From Setoptus koraiensis (taxonomy: Eukaryota; Arthropoda): DNA of 64,000 bases. The notes beneath the pieces are model-generated. The model saw nothing but the letters and a program-made list of their open reading frames with translations, had not been told where the DNA came from and ran no database searches. The position numbers and the translations under genes are program-made. Shown here piece after piece: positions 1-11,006 of this stretch. How positions within the stretch are numbered: position 1 is the first letter of the stretch; each line of letters opens with the position of its first letter. The stretch is taken from NCBI GenBank assembly GCA_048013815.1, contig CM106585.1, positions 4,960,001-5,024,000 on the forward strand, written 5' to 3'.

Positions 1-335
1 AAACCCACACATGGTTTCGATGTCTTTGGCTTAAGAGGGCCTCCTGCGCGTTTTAATGTAGCTTGCACTAGGTTATTGTACTTTTCGCTTACAAGTCGAA
101 CAGTTTCAAAACTTCTGATGTCTGGATAGTCTTCAAGAATACTTTTGATGGGATTTTCGAGATCCTCGAATTCGTGGGCAACCCATCGAATAGTTTCAAT
201 AATCTCAGCGCCGCCATCTATTTTATTTCCAGCCGAAGTATAAGTTAGAGGCCATTTATAAATAGCGGGTTCTTTGCCTAGTGGCGAGTTTAAATAAATA
301 TTAGGGTATTCTAATTTTGGCTTTGGAAGCGACAT
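1..335 (-). CDS. DOT1L: DOT1-type histone H3K79 methyltransferase, 5' part (runs off the left edge)
   Basis: The minus strand reads openly from an ATG at 335 to the window edge, giving about 111 residues. They match the N-terminal helical part of the DOT1 catalytic fold: a start like MSLPKPKLEYPNIYLNSPLG, then EIIETIRWVAHEFEDL, then SFETVRLVSEKYN. DOT1 enzymes place methyl groups on lysine 79 of histone H3 in the nucleosome core. The AdoMet-binding motif lies further downstream, outside the window. This copy has no break in the visible part. In the same places the copy near 45.4 kb has lost 18 bases, carries a frameshift and lacks the start codon. This could be the intact parent gene or another 5' copy; the rest must be seen to decide. 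Confidence 0.8.
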   Translation of the reverse strand, partial: MSLPKPKLEYPNIYLNSPLGKEPAIYKWPLTYTSAGNKIDGGAEIIETIRWVAHEFEDLENPIKSILEDYPDIRSFETVRLVSEKYNNLVQATLKRAGGPLKPKTSKPCVG

Positions 336-1807
336 TGTATAGTAATGCGTCGAGAGAGAGAAAGAGATATGTTTCTCGACAGAATTGACTTGGCTAGTTT
401 TGTTTATAGTGGGTCATGACTACGGTAAAAAATACGTTTGCGAATACGTTTCTGTCTGCCCTCGTCGATATGGGCAGATTATTCAGGTGAGTATAGGAAG
501 ATTATAATAGGTAGATATTTGGTATTGTATTTGCCACATTTCATGTACTGCAAGAATTTGAGTGGGAGCTAGCATCTGATTCGCTTGGCCAGTCTTTGTT
601 CGATATTACACATGAGGTAGCAGTTTTTTAAATCTGTGTATGATCTAGGGTAATTTGTTGAACATGAGGTCCATTAGATCGCAAGTCGAACGGGTAAATA
701 GGTGTTTTGAGCATCAGCGTGTCAATCTTGTGTTGGTATAATTACTTCCTTTCTCTTGAATTTATAGCTAATAGCTAGTTGTATTCTAATAAATAATCTA
801 TTCTTCAATTGCTAAATATCTTTTTTGCAACTAAATAATCTACACAAAACAATTGTTCTTGTAATAAATATATTATAATTTATATATAATCCTATATTAT
901 TAAATACGAATAAATGGTCATAATAGTAGAGTTGTTGGAGAAAATATATATAAAATATAATCGCTAGAGTTCATCTTCTGCTAGCCAATGTCTTGCCTCA
1001 TGATGGAATCCACAATTATTGTCCAATACGATGCAACAACAATAATGACGGTAATTATTATTATTCACAATTCCACCGGGCGTCATTGTGTAGAATGTGC
1101 GCCTAATGGGGGCTCCCGTGTGAGAATCGTGTGGATCTGTAATATATATATTATATTATATAGTATACAGAAGGAGAGAACTGAGGAACTAAACGCGAAA
1201 TCCATATCATGTGTGTGTTCTTCTTTTTGGTGAACATTGTACAAAACAGTGCGCTTCTGAGGCAATCGGCAATGTGTGCTTGCACTCCACAGTGAGCAAT
1301 ATAATACTGGGTGAAAGACAAAGAATGATGACTACATCGAACTTGTTCTGTACGAACAGTGGCATATATCTTCCAAATGTGTGAGTGTGTGTGTTCGCTT
1401 GAGCGTGTGCGTGTGTGTGTGCGCATCCTCATTCCACTTTGGTACAGCATAATTCAGGACAGTGAATAGAATCATATTCTACTAGAGTAACTCTAGTTCA
1501 TCTCCTACTCTTGCGCTCCACAAGCGAACGATAACTTTATTTTCAGCTCTGCTCTACCGCTAGCACTATTGCCCGTGTAATGGTCATTTAAACACTGTCA
1601 CCCAGAAGTACAATTGAACGAGGCTAGAGGGAGCCACTCTCCAAATCAAACCAAATGTACACAAATAAATGGTCTAGCGCATTTTAGGTGTTGCGTTCCA
1701 TCAACATATTCTCTCATCGTCGCTAGCGGATATTTTTATTTACCATCTTCACCAAATTCACTCAATCTCAATTTATATACTATCATAGTATATAAACCGA
1801 CACAACT
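336..1807. other. Intergenic region between DOT1 and the OSR1-like kinase
   Basis: No reading frame here resembles a protein. The stretch should hold the promoters of two divergent genes (DOT1 to the left, the kinase to the right). AT-rich sequence occupies about 770-970 and a short GT-rich tract lies near 1380-1425. Short open frames at 988-1450 are AT-rich or repetitive and look like chance. Confidence 0.6.
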
Positions 1808-3540
1808 ATGGATAGTCGAACTAAACTAGAACTTCAACAGCAACTCAAGCAACACCAAAAGCAAGATGCTGACTCCTGGCCCAATGAGCCCGAAGAATAT
1901 ATACTTGGTGATGTCATAGGTGAGAGCTGATCTAGTTTTATCTATGACCATCTAATTATCAAAAAGTATACCCACATTATGATCTAACTGTGAACATGAT
2001 TGCTCAATTCTTTTCAATGTCTTACCACAATTATCACGCCGACTTCATGATTACATACATATTACATCATCAGGAGTTGGAGCGACCGCCACAGTTCACG
2101 CTGCGTTCTGCAAAAAGCGCCGTGAAAGGTGTGCCATTAAACGAATCAATTTAGAAAAGTGGAACTCATCGATAGATGAACTCCTCAAAGAAATCCATGC
2201 TATGTCTGCCTGCCATCATGAAAATGTGGTAAATTACTATACTTCCTTTGTTGTAAATGAGGAACTATGGCTAGTCATAAAACTTCTATCAGCAGGTTCG
2301 TTTCACATCTTTCATGAAAAAAAACTATCTCTCTTCGAAACTTTTCATTCTGATCCCATTGCATTCGCCACGCATTAACTATTTAACAGGTTCATTGCTA
2401 GATATCATCAAACACAAGATGAAATCAGGTAGTTGCCATAACGGAGTTTTTGACGAATGCACTATAGCTACAGTTCTCAAGGAAGTTCTTAGAGGACTAG
2501 AGTACTTTCACAAAAACGGCAGAATACATCGTGATATTAAGGCGGCCAACATTTTACTTGGTGAAGATGGAACTGTACAAATAGCAGATTTTGGAGCCAG
2601 TTCATGGGTAGAAACAATGGGTGGCTTATCAAGAGAACGTTCCCGCCACACATTCATCGGCACAGGTAATAATACAATTGTGATATATAGTTATCATTAT
2701 TAATAATATTAAGACAATAATTATGATGTAACTTTCTTTGTGTTACTCTAAATAACTGATTCGAGTTTTTTTTCTACTCTCTTTCTCCAGTAAGCTTCAT
2801 GGCTCCAGAAGTGATCGAACAGGTTACCGGATATGATTTCAAGGCCGATATCTGGAGTTTTGGGATAACCGTGCTAGAGTTGATAACCGGCACCGCACCC
2901 TATCACAAATTTCCACCAATGAAGGTAAACAAGACAAACATTGTCCTACTAAAGCTCCACTAGTAACATGAACCAAATCTATACGTACCGGCAAAATATG
3001 AACTCATACCTCTTACCGACCTTCTCTTTACTTTCTTGTATCATCATATTTTAGGTTCTTATGTTAACCCTACAAAATGCACCACCATCGTTGGAAAGTG
3101 TCCAGGAGGATGAGGAGCAGTATAAAAACTACGGAAAATCAATACGAAAATTGATAGTTGATTGTTTACAGAAAGACCCTACTAAAAGACCCACTGCCTC
3201 TGAACTTTTAAAGCACTCTTTTATGAAAAAAGCCAAAGACCGACGTTATCTAGTCCAAACATTACTATCTTGTGCGCCTACATTTGAAGAGCGATCACGC
3301 CGAGCACTAGATGGGAAACGATCGTCGGCAGCTGAAGCAAATCGATTGAGTCAAACAGAATCGGCCGATTGGGTTTGGTCCTCAGAAGATGGTAGCTTTA
3401 GACCAAATGTCCACAATCACAACAATGATCAACAACAACAACCACAACTGCAACAGACAGCCATGCCTTCGTTTCCACAACAACTATGCAATCAGGGAAG
3501 TTTTAGCGATGACGAAAATGATGGTGATATCTTACAGTGA
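1808..3540 (+). CDS. OXSR1: OSR1/SPAK (Fray)-like Ste20 kinase, five exons, no CCT domain
   Basis: Exons are 1808-1919, 2074-2295, 2390-2665, 2791-2924 and 3055-3540, all GT-AG and in phase, giving 409 residues. OSR1/SPAK kinases are activated by WNK kinases and phosphorylate cation-chloride cotransporters. Seen in order: P-loop [11 protein letters not shown] lysine in [10 protein letters not shown], the family signature [18 protein letters not shown], catalytic [14 protein letters not shown] in QIADFGASS, activation threonine in TFIGT, then MAPEV, and WSFGI with [10 protein letters not shown] regulatory S-motif ([10 protein letters not shown]) follows the kinase. Two oddities: the usual PCW after the T-loop GT reads VSF, and the protein ends in a Q-rich tail without the C-terminal CCT domain that docks RFxV motifs. 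No CCT exon was found before 5.3 kb. Start chosen at the ATG that gives the [17 protein letters not shown] lead-in. It may be a paralogue of a CCT-bearing kinase elsewhere. Confidence 0.9.
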
Positions 3541-5343
3541 ATCTCATTGAAGTATACAAGATCTCTTATGGGATGAGCCCCGTATCGATGATTCTGCTCT
3601 CTATGGGTCTTGGTCGTTATCTCGGGGTACAAAATCTCGATGGACGTCTAAACTAAGCGTGCAATATCTCGACAACTCTTTTAGCGTCATTGAATGGCTT
3701 TACTTGCTAGAATCTACCATAGTGATAACATCGTTCAAATTTAGATACCGGACTAATCTCAGGTAGATTGATCTGCATCTATCAAGTATAAGAGAACTAA
3801 AATTCCCATGCACGAGGGGACTTTGCTCCAATTGTACCACCCTACCTAGTGAGAGAATAGTCAATAAATTGATCATGCATTTGTAGATATTTTAACTTTT
3901 ATAAATTTTTTATACCTCAGATTTTATCTTGTTGGAGTTTTTCATTATCGGTAGTGATCCAGCAGGCTTATCACTTCTAGATATGTCGAGAGGTCGAGTA
4001 TGCTCTATTAGCGGGCAAGGCGACTAGGAGATCCAAGATGTTGGCTAGAACCATTCTTATTTAATATCGTAGTCGTATGTCTGTAATTTGATTTGAGATT
4101 TGATCTAAACTCCCTAGAATTTCCGACCAATTAAGATACTAACAAATTAAGATACTAAATAAGATTCTTAACAACTCGGCGTGACGATGGAGCGTTCATT
4201 GATCCACCGATCACTGATTACAGTACTGTATCAGTTGTTCGATATGTCGAGTGTGAATCTCCATTCTTCAAAGCCTCATACTAATTTTATTCCAAACTTG
4301 GACACAATCTCTTTACCGGTTTCCATAGTCAAGAGTCGTGATCGATGGAATACATTTAAGTTTATTATGTAACTGAAAATACGATTTATGCTGCAGGTTT
4401 AGATTGGGTTTTTTTAACTTCATTCCGAAAAGAAAAGTTTGATCATGAATGACATTGTTTTTTTCTTCCCAGCTATGGATATCACACAGTGCTATCGGAA
4501 AAACACGGTTAGAATGAACTCATGACAGAGGTGTTACGGCAACTAATTAGCTGAGGCGACAAAAATCAAGACTGAACCATTAATTTTCAGTCCGTAGATA
4601 TGCCAATCTAGAGAGCCTCGATGGATCTAAAACCATCGCATTCAGATTAATTGTAGTGCCCCGGTATATCACCGAAGACTATCAGAATGTCTGTTCAAGT
4701 CAACTGGCAAACTAACGTCAGCTTGATCAGCCCCACTTAGTTGATTTGAAATTAGCCAAAAAAGGGACCCCATCTATGCCACCATTTTCTATAGGACATT
4801 TGTTTTGGACAACGCCCTGATCGGTTATCTCAGAGTGAAATGGTAAAGTGCATGCCAGCAAAGTTAATCTTACTGCCCTCTGAGCCTTGAGCAAAATGAG
4901 TCACGTTTCACATTCAGTACCTAGCTCCTAGTTGTATCTCATAGATTGACAAAGACAATTTTGCCCACTCTACATGCTGAACGCGTACCTCCCATTGGGT
5001 TACGTAATGTGCGTGAATTGGGGCCCTCAAAAATCAATGAGTCATAGCTTCGAAAAGGTGAAACGCATGCGCCAAAACAATTTCGAATTCCTGCTTCATG
5101 AGTCATTGCTCTCTGAATAGTGAATTACAATGGGACCGAGAGGGAGAGAGAGAGAGAGAGAAAGAAAGAAAGAGCCAAACAAACAACCGTCGGGACCATT
5201 GTTGTGTATTGGGTGAGAAAAAAAGAAAAAACATAAATAAATCATCATCATGTATCATTGATATTAAACACATATCTAGTATGACATTTATTTATTTATA
5301 TCTTAATTTATAGCAAAAGCAAGTGAGTTCTTCTAGTCACATA
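3541..5343. other. Intergenic region, 3' end of the kinase gene and upstream of the kelch gene
   Basis: No supported gene. A possible polyadenylation signal (caataaat) lies at about 3861-3868. A GA-rich microsatellite sits at about 5140-5175. A 63-codon frame at 4181-4372 has no recognisable features. The 3' acceptor-like tttatag near 5313 may end a 5' UTR intron of the kelch gene. Confidence 0.5.
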
Positions 5344-8300
5344 ATGTGGTCAGTGGTTCAAACGAACAAGGGAGAAAGGGATATACAGACTGCAAACAAT
5401 CATAATCATGAGAGCACCAGCGACGATTCCGAAGACAGTGGACATCCTCTATCACGTTACAAGCATGCAAGTTGTGGCTCTAAGGATGGCTCAATATTTA
5501 TTCATGGTGGCCGATTTGGAAACGTGGCGATGAACGATGAAATTTGGAGGTTTGATTCCAAACAACACTCTTGGTCTAAAATTAAACCCGCCAGTGAATG
5601 CAAGATAAAACCGCCTAGTCTCCAAGAGCATTCCATGCTAGAATGGAACCAACAATTGTATATATTTGGTGGTTTAGTTGGATGCTCTACCGAGGAGATA
5701 TCATTTTGGTGTTTCAACATTGAAAAAAGTGAATGGAAATGCCTCAATGCGAACACCCATATGCACAAAGCATATCTGGGCCCCACAAACAGGAGGGCCC
5801 ATTCAGCTGTTCTATATCATGATTGTATGTATATATTCGGTGGTTATGAAGATTTTCGTGGCTCATCAGGACAACTATGGGAATATAGCCTAATCACTGA
5901 GAGATGGAATTTGATAAGTTTGAATGCAACTTCAACATGTCGACCAATAGCAAGACATAGTCACGCGGCGGTTGTTCACAATGACAGTATGTACATTTAT
6001 GGTGGCTTATCCGATTTGCAACCTCTATCTGATTTGTGGAATTGGAGTTGGAAAGAACGCCGTTGGACAAAGCTAAAGACGAGGGGACAATCACCTGGTC
6101 AGTTGCATGGTCATACAGCCGTTGTCGCTTACAATAGTATGTTCATATTTGGAGGCGAAAGAAAGGGTCGAGTATCGAGAAGCCTGTATCGCTTAAATTT
6201 TTCCACCATGTCCTGGCAAAAAATTAAATCAAAAGGCCTAAGGCCAGGTCCTACTACTTGGCACACTGCCATCGCCAATCCATCTGTCATTGTAGAGGGC
6301 AATGACTTTGTCATTGATGAAGATGCTGATTGTCTTGACATGGAACAATCTGGCGCTCTAACTAACTCTAAATCAGCGAACATGCCGATAACTACTGGAC
6401 CGCGGCAACTGAATTGCTCAATGGAAGAGACACAAACTAAGTCGATATCACGCTCAATGTTTTTCTCGAATACATCATTTAAATCACGTTTCGAATCAGA
6501 GAATCACAAAGTCAACAACAAAGACCAGAATAATAATGGTAATAGAATCAGTATTCATGATTATGATAGATCACCCAAACGTCCATCTAGGCTAAATTTC
6601 TTCTCTCGAAAACGTAGAAGACCTAAAAGCGCCTATCAATTGAAGGAGATTTCGTCACCTCTGGGGCCAAAATTAAACAGATTATCTGTTAATATTGTTC
6701 CAAAAACTCAGACGACAGATCTAGAAAAAAACTGTGACGAAGATATTGCTGTGCTCAATCCCTCAAATGAACGCATCTTAGATGCGCTCGACACAGACAT
6801 CAAAGAAATGTTTGAACGGACACTACCTAATCGGTCTGAAATTAATTCCAGAAGCAACACGGCCTCACCAGAATGCCGATCAGCAATGAGCAATCAAGAA
6901 AAACAGCCAGACACCAGTGAGATAGAATCTCCTAAAAATGAAATCGATTTAGATGACTCTTTTAATATATTGGAAAGCCCTCCGAATGAGCATGTAACAA
7001 AGAGAAATATCGATTCTGTTGTTACAGGTAACAACTCCTTGGGGTTGCACGTAAAGAAAAGAAGCCGACCCCATTCAGAGATCATACACTCATACGTATT
7101 ATCAAACTCTAATCACTATGGCAGAGACAAAGATCTTATACTAGAGAGGGATTTGATTGATTCAAGAAACGAGGAATATGAAATTGAAGCCGATTCAACA
7201 AATAAGAATGACCTAGAATGGCCCAAGGCCACAACTGATGAACTTTTAAACAAAAGGCATACATTCCATCAAAGCATGTCCTATTATAACCTATATTTTG
7301 CTTCACCTATCCTTAAAAATTACAACGCTAAAAGAAGAGATAACATGAATGATCTAACCAAAATAGATTTGGACGGCTCGATTAGTGGCAAAGATACTGG
7401 AGCCGACCCGCGTGATCATTCCCAAAAATCCAATTCTCGATCGATGTCCTCATTAGAATCAATGGATTCTCAACTGCATACTTTGGTGGCAAATGATAAT
7501 GATGAGGTTCAAACCATTGACAGCTTGGATTACGACACACCCGCTCTCATCGGACTCCATTCGGGTGATATGGAGAATGAAACTTATTACAGCAAGACTT
7601 TGAATGGCCGGTCAATTAGAGAAAAAGAAAAAGCATGTAGTCCGCGATCTCTCGCCAGTACCAAAGCCGACAATACTAGTCTGGCGTATTCCGGTATTGC
7701 CGACTTCGAAGAGGACGATATATTGCATCCGATACAACACTCTACTTCGACAAATGAAAACGATCTGAAGCAAACAGAAGAAAAATGCGAGACCAAAACA
7801 AGGACAGATTCTTGTTACACCAAAACTGGGGATCTATCATCCATATATATTAGGGAACAATCAAATCGCAAGGAATTACACAGTACATATCAGCAGGAGC
7901 ATAATCAACAAACAATTTATCATCACGATGAAATGAAAGCGCCACCGAAACCTCCTAGGTCGTGGGCTTTCACTCAAGCCAACCCTCAAACTCCAAAATC
8001 ATTATCAAGCAGCGGATACGAGTCGTCCTCTACACCTGATCATACAAGACAGCCACAGGAAGCTGTTGTAGATCTCAATAGAAATATCGCCACCGATGAT
8101 AGATACGAAGAGAATGGTGCAAGCTTCGAGAAAAGGAATGTAGTTCTGCAGTCTACGGGTATTGAAATGTTACGAGAAAGTTCCCATATAAGTGAAGAGA
8201 TAGATGGCATCAAGTCGGATGATCTGACTCAAAGAGGAAGCCAAGTTAGCGAGAATGGAACAAACCAAAAGCGTGATGTAAATCGCCGATGTGGAGGTAG

Positions 8301-8646
8301 ATTTAGGAATATTATCTATCGTGGTGACATACTGAGCGCATCCAATACAATGGGCCACTCGACAACTTTGAGTGACATTGAATCCGACACCTCAGAGACT
8401 TTGTCACCGGTAAGATCTGTTGAATTGGAGGGGCACAGTGAGCCACAATCGAGCTGTCGTCAGCATCAATCAGTGAACATTGTTGAGAAATCGAACAGTA
8501 GTCAACTTCAAACAGTCAATCCTTTGCGATCATACACGAAAGCGAGAAGAAGATACTGGCAACTATGTATGTTTGTCATAGGTGGAAAATCAAACGGCAG
8601 AACTAGTCTGAAAGAGCCACTTACGATATGGAAACTATACATATAG
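5344..8646 (+). CDS. Large kelch-repeat protein with a split propeller
   Basis: One exon, 1100 residues from the ATG at 5344; an open frame extends 21 bases further upstream without an ATG. Five kelch blades occupy about residues 38-320. Each carries a GG doublet followed by a conserved W (IFIHGGRFGN, LYIFGGLVGC, MYIFGGYEDF, MYIYGGLSDL, MFIFGGERKG). A stretch of about 750 polar, charged residues follows, predicted disordered, with a basic patch (SRKRRRPKSAY) and a proline motif (APPKPPRSW, near 7940) that could bind an SH3 domain. The extreme C-terminus holds one more kelch-like strand set (LCMFVIGGKSNGR to the final WKLYI), which could close the propeller as its sixth blade. Kelch propellers bind partners, often actin or ubiquitin-ligase substrates. 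I cannot assign an orthologue; scruin-like and KLHDC-type proteins are the nearest in style. A possible poly(A) signal (aataaa) lies near 8686. Confidence 0.8.
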   Translation: MWSVVQTNKGERDIQTANNHNHESTSDDSEDSGHPLSRYKHASCGSKDGSIFIHGGRFGNVAMNDEIWRFDSKQHSWSKIKPASECKIKPPSLQEHSMLEWNQQLYIFGGLVGCSTEEISFWCFNIEKSEWKCLNANTHMHKAYLGPTNRRAHSAVLYHDCMYIFGGYEDFRGSSGQLWEYSLITERWNLISLNATSTCRPIARHSHAAVVHNDSMYIYGGLSDLQPLSDLWNWSWKERRWTKLKTRGQSPGQLHGHTAVVAYNSMFIFGGERKGRVSRSLYRLNFSTMSWQKIKSKGLRPGPTTWHTAIANPSVIVEGNDFVIDEDADCLDMEQSGALTNSKSANMPITTGPRQLNCSMEETQTKSISRSMFFSNTSFKSRFESENHKVNNKDQNNNGNRISIHDYDRSPKRPSRLNFFSRKRRRPKSAYQLKEISSPLGPKLNRLSVNIVPKTQTTDLEKNCDEDIAVLNPSNERILDALDTDIKEMFERTLPNRSEINSRSNTASPECRSAMSNQEKQPDTSEIESPKNEIDLDDSFNILESPPNEHVTKRNIDSVVTGNNSLGLHVKKRSRPHSEIIHSYVLSNSNHYGRDKDLILERDLIDSRNEEYEIEADSTNKNDLEWPKATTDELLNKRHTFHQSMSYYNLYFASPILKNYNAKRRDNMNDLTKIDLDGSISGKDTGADPRDHSQKSNSRSMSSLESMDSQLHTLVANDNDEVQTIDSLDYDTPALIGLHSGDMENETYYSKTLNGRSIREKEKACSPRSLASTKADNTSLAYSGIADFEEDDILHPIQHSTSTNENDLKQTEEKCETKTRTDSCYTKTGDLSSIYIREQSNRKELHSTYQQEHNQQTIYHHDEMKAPPKPPRSWAFTQANPQTPKSLSSSGYESSSTPDHTRQPQEAVVDLNRNIATDDRYEENGASFEKRNVVLQSTGIEMLRESSHISEEIDGIKSDDLTQRGSQVSENGTNQKRDVNRRCGGRFRNIIYRGDILSASNTMGHSTTLSDIESDTSETLSPVRSVELEGHSEPQSSCRQHQSVNIVEKSNSSQLQTVNPLRSYTKARRRYWQLCMFVIGGKSNGRTSLKEPLTIWKLYI

Positions 8647-8962
8647 ACTGTCGAATGATCAATTCTTGACTTCATATGCAAACACAAATAAATGTACTCA
8701 AATATAGCGAGGCTTTGTTTCTGTTCTTTTCGAAGAGAAAATTTTGCGTGTTTCTAACGAAAATATTCATTCATTGACAATAGGAATTCTATCTCAATAT
8801 GATGTCGGACGTTCGCTGATTGAGTTCTTGGAAACTGTTGCAACAGAATGCCATGAAGACATTGCATCTTGATTGTTCAAAGTAAATTCTTATATGTATA
8901 AGAAACTCACGTGTGTGTAACTTGGCAGATAGAGTAAAATTGCAATGCACGTCACGAATTTA

Positions 8963-9195
8963 TCTTTTGCATATCTTATGTACAAAACGGTAGAGAGTGT
9001 TGCAGGTCCTTCCAGTTTCTATCCCCAACCAGCACCAGGATGCATAGAACAAAAGCTAGATTCATATCAGGAGTCAACTTCCATGCCTGATGTTGTGATA
9101 CGTGATATCACGCAATGGATGCCTTCTGGTAGCTTCGACAAGCTGGTTAAAGATTTCAAGGAGAAAGTCAAAGCATTTCTGACATATATGCAACC
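8963..9195 (+). pseudogene. Fragment of a DOT1-like gene (C-terminal region)
   Basis: About 230 bases match, at roughly 90% identity by eye, the C-terminal part of the DOT1 copy at 44.2-44.45 kb, but on the opposite strand. The translated match covers VESVAGPSSFYPQPAPGC, QKLDSYQESTS and MPSGSFDKLVKDFKEKVKA. Similarity starts near 8963 and stops at about 9195, so neither the methyltransferase core nor the coiled-coil tail is present. The matched part is itself open: it keeps a CAG codon and seven bases that the 44-kb copy has lost. The 92-codon open frame around it (8945-9223) continues into unrelated sequence. It is most likely a duplicated gene fragment; an exon of some other gene is the alternative. 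Confidence 0.75.
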
Positions 9196-9291
9196 TACTT
9201 ACTCATCATGGATAAAACTTTGATATGACAGATGAAACAATAAACGCATGGTTTTAGCTATATTGGTTGTAATAATGATTTATTATTGTAA

Positions 9292-11006
9292 TTATTCAGA
9301 CAGTTCTGGATTAAAATTTTTCGCCACTTGAAACAGTCGTTCGAACATGTCCCTGTAGGAATTCAGCCGATCTAGACCCTGTGATAGTTTAATTGTCATG
9401 CCCTCGAAAGAATCGACAATGTTCTTTGCTGCGCCAATCAATTTGTCAACGGTTGTAGTTCCTAAACTTCTAATATCATCACTCAATAGCCTTCCGGAAT
9501 TTAATGTTGCAGTACAATACTCTTTGATAATTGCATCATTATCGGCATTGTCAGTATTGTCGGTATTGTTGGCTTCTGCTGTAGTTCGTTGCGAAAAGTA
9601 AGTGGCGATATCCTCTGAGAACTCTCGCATAATTCGCTGGATGTTCATGGTAAATGTATGCATAAACGAATCATAAATTGATAGTCGCAATATGAGTTCG
9701 GTGGTCAATAGGTCACTGAATTTATTCTGTAATTCAGTAACCTGTGCCTTGATTGATTTAGTGAGCAACTCATCACTGTGACCTCGGGAAAAACTTCTCT
9801 TGTATGTCTTATCTGTGTCAATCATCGTTCTAGACAGATCCAGAATTTGTTTATCGAATCTACTGATCTCGTCCTTAATACTTTGATCGTCATTTGATGT
9901 TGCACTCAGGTAGCACTTTAGAATAGTCAACGACACTTTCAAGTTTATTAGCGAATGCTCGAAAACTGAGCCACCGTCGCATTTGTTTGATCTGATCAGC
10001 GATTCTAACTTCTCGTTCTCTTTCACCACTGTAACCAAAGAAATCTTGGAGCAGGTGCTCAGCTTGCGCTCCTTTATGACTCTTGCTACTGTCATCTTCA
10101 CCGGGCTTAACATCGCCCCACCAAACACATCGAAAGAGGAACTGTGTTTGGTTTTGCGAGCGAGAGAAAATTCATTAATTGAGTAGTTAATTATCTGATA
10201 ATGATATTGTAACTAGATTAGTAAGTTAGAACAGTTCGATCTATCCATCTATTTACCCCAACAAGAGTTTCCCGGCCTTCAAGATGACTTTACTCATCGA
10301 TATAACTTTACTCGTTACCGTGTCCAGCGAACGTTCTGCTATTGGTACGTCGACATCCGTATCTAGTTTCAAATCATTTGCGGATTTGTCGGTGTTTGAC
10401 AAGTGCAATGACTGACCTGGAATAGCCTCCCTCTCTTGCTCTTCCTCATTTTTCTCTTCCTCCTTTTCATCATCCACATCTTCGTCATCCTCATCCTCGG
10501 GCGGTTGCTCCCTTGTACGCTGGACAATGGCACCCGATTGGGCTCGTGGATTGTCGTGGACGGCCAATCGAGAGCTGGCGCTCATTATATCATCTTCTAT
10601 GGTTGCAAATTCAGGTCCACTCAAACGACTAGCCAAGTCGAGAATGTTTGGCTCTTGTCTCACCGACACAACAGACAATTCGCTGTAGTATCGATCTGTG
10701 AGGGTTTTGGCGGCAATACTTAACGAGTTTGTGGGTGATCCATCTGCTTCAGCTATCAAATATCAGATTTCGCCGGATTTAGTCTAATTAATTATTCTAA
10801 CAATGGTTGACTCGATCGTTGTCAAAATACTATTTCAATAACTTACCTAGCGCCAAGGGAGCTTTTAGATTTTGACTCTGCAATCTTAAATATTGGCGTT
10901 GTTGACGTTTCCAACGAGGCCAACATTGTGTGAACGAAATAAGGGTTGCAAACAACAGAAATATTATCGCGCTATTTGCGCACTGTAACCCACAAATTGA
11001 TACCAT
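9292..11006 (-). CDS. Secreted or membrane-entering orphan protein, three exons
   Basis: Exons on the minus strand are 11006-10847, 10752-10257 and 10141-9292, joined by good GT-AG sites in phase, giving 501 residues. Exon 1 encodes a signal peptide (MVSICGLQC, then the hydrophobic core SAIIFLLFATLISF, ending in TQC before a basic WPRWKRQQRQ). The middle exon has an acidic run (EDEDDEDVDDEKEEE, about residues 135-160). The last exon is mostly helical with heptad-like leucines, few cysteines and a short TDN repeat (NNTDNTDNADND). No enzyme or binding motif is recognised. The gene is divergent from the frataxin-MCAT gene, with about 890 bases between starts. The start is chosen because only this ATG gives a signal peptide and splices in frame. 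I do not know the family; a lineage-specific secreted coiled-coil protein is the safest description. Confidence 0.72.
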
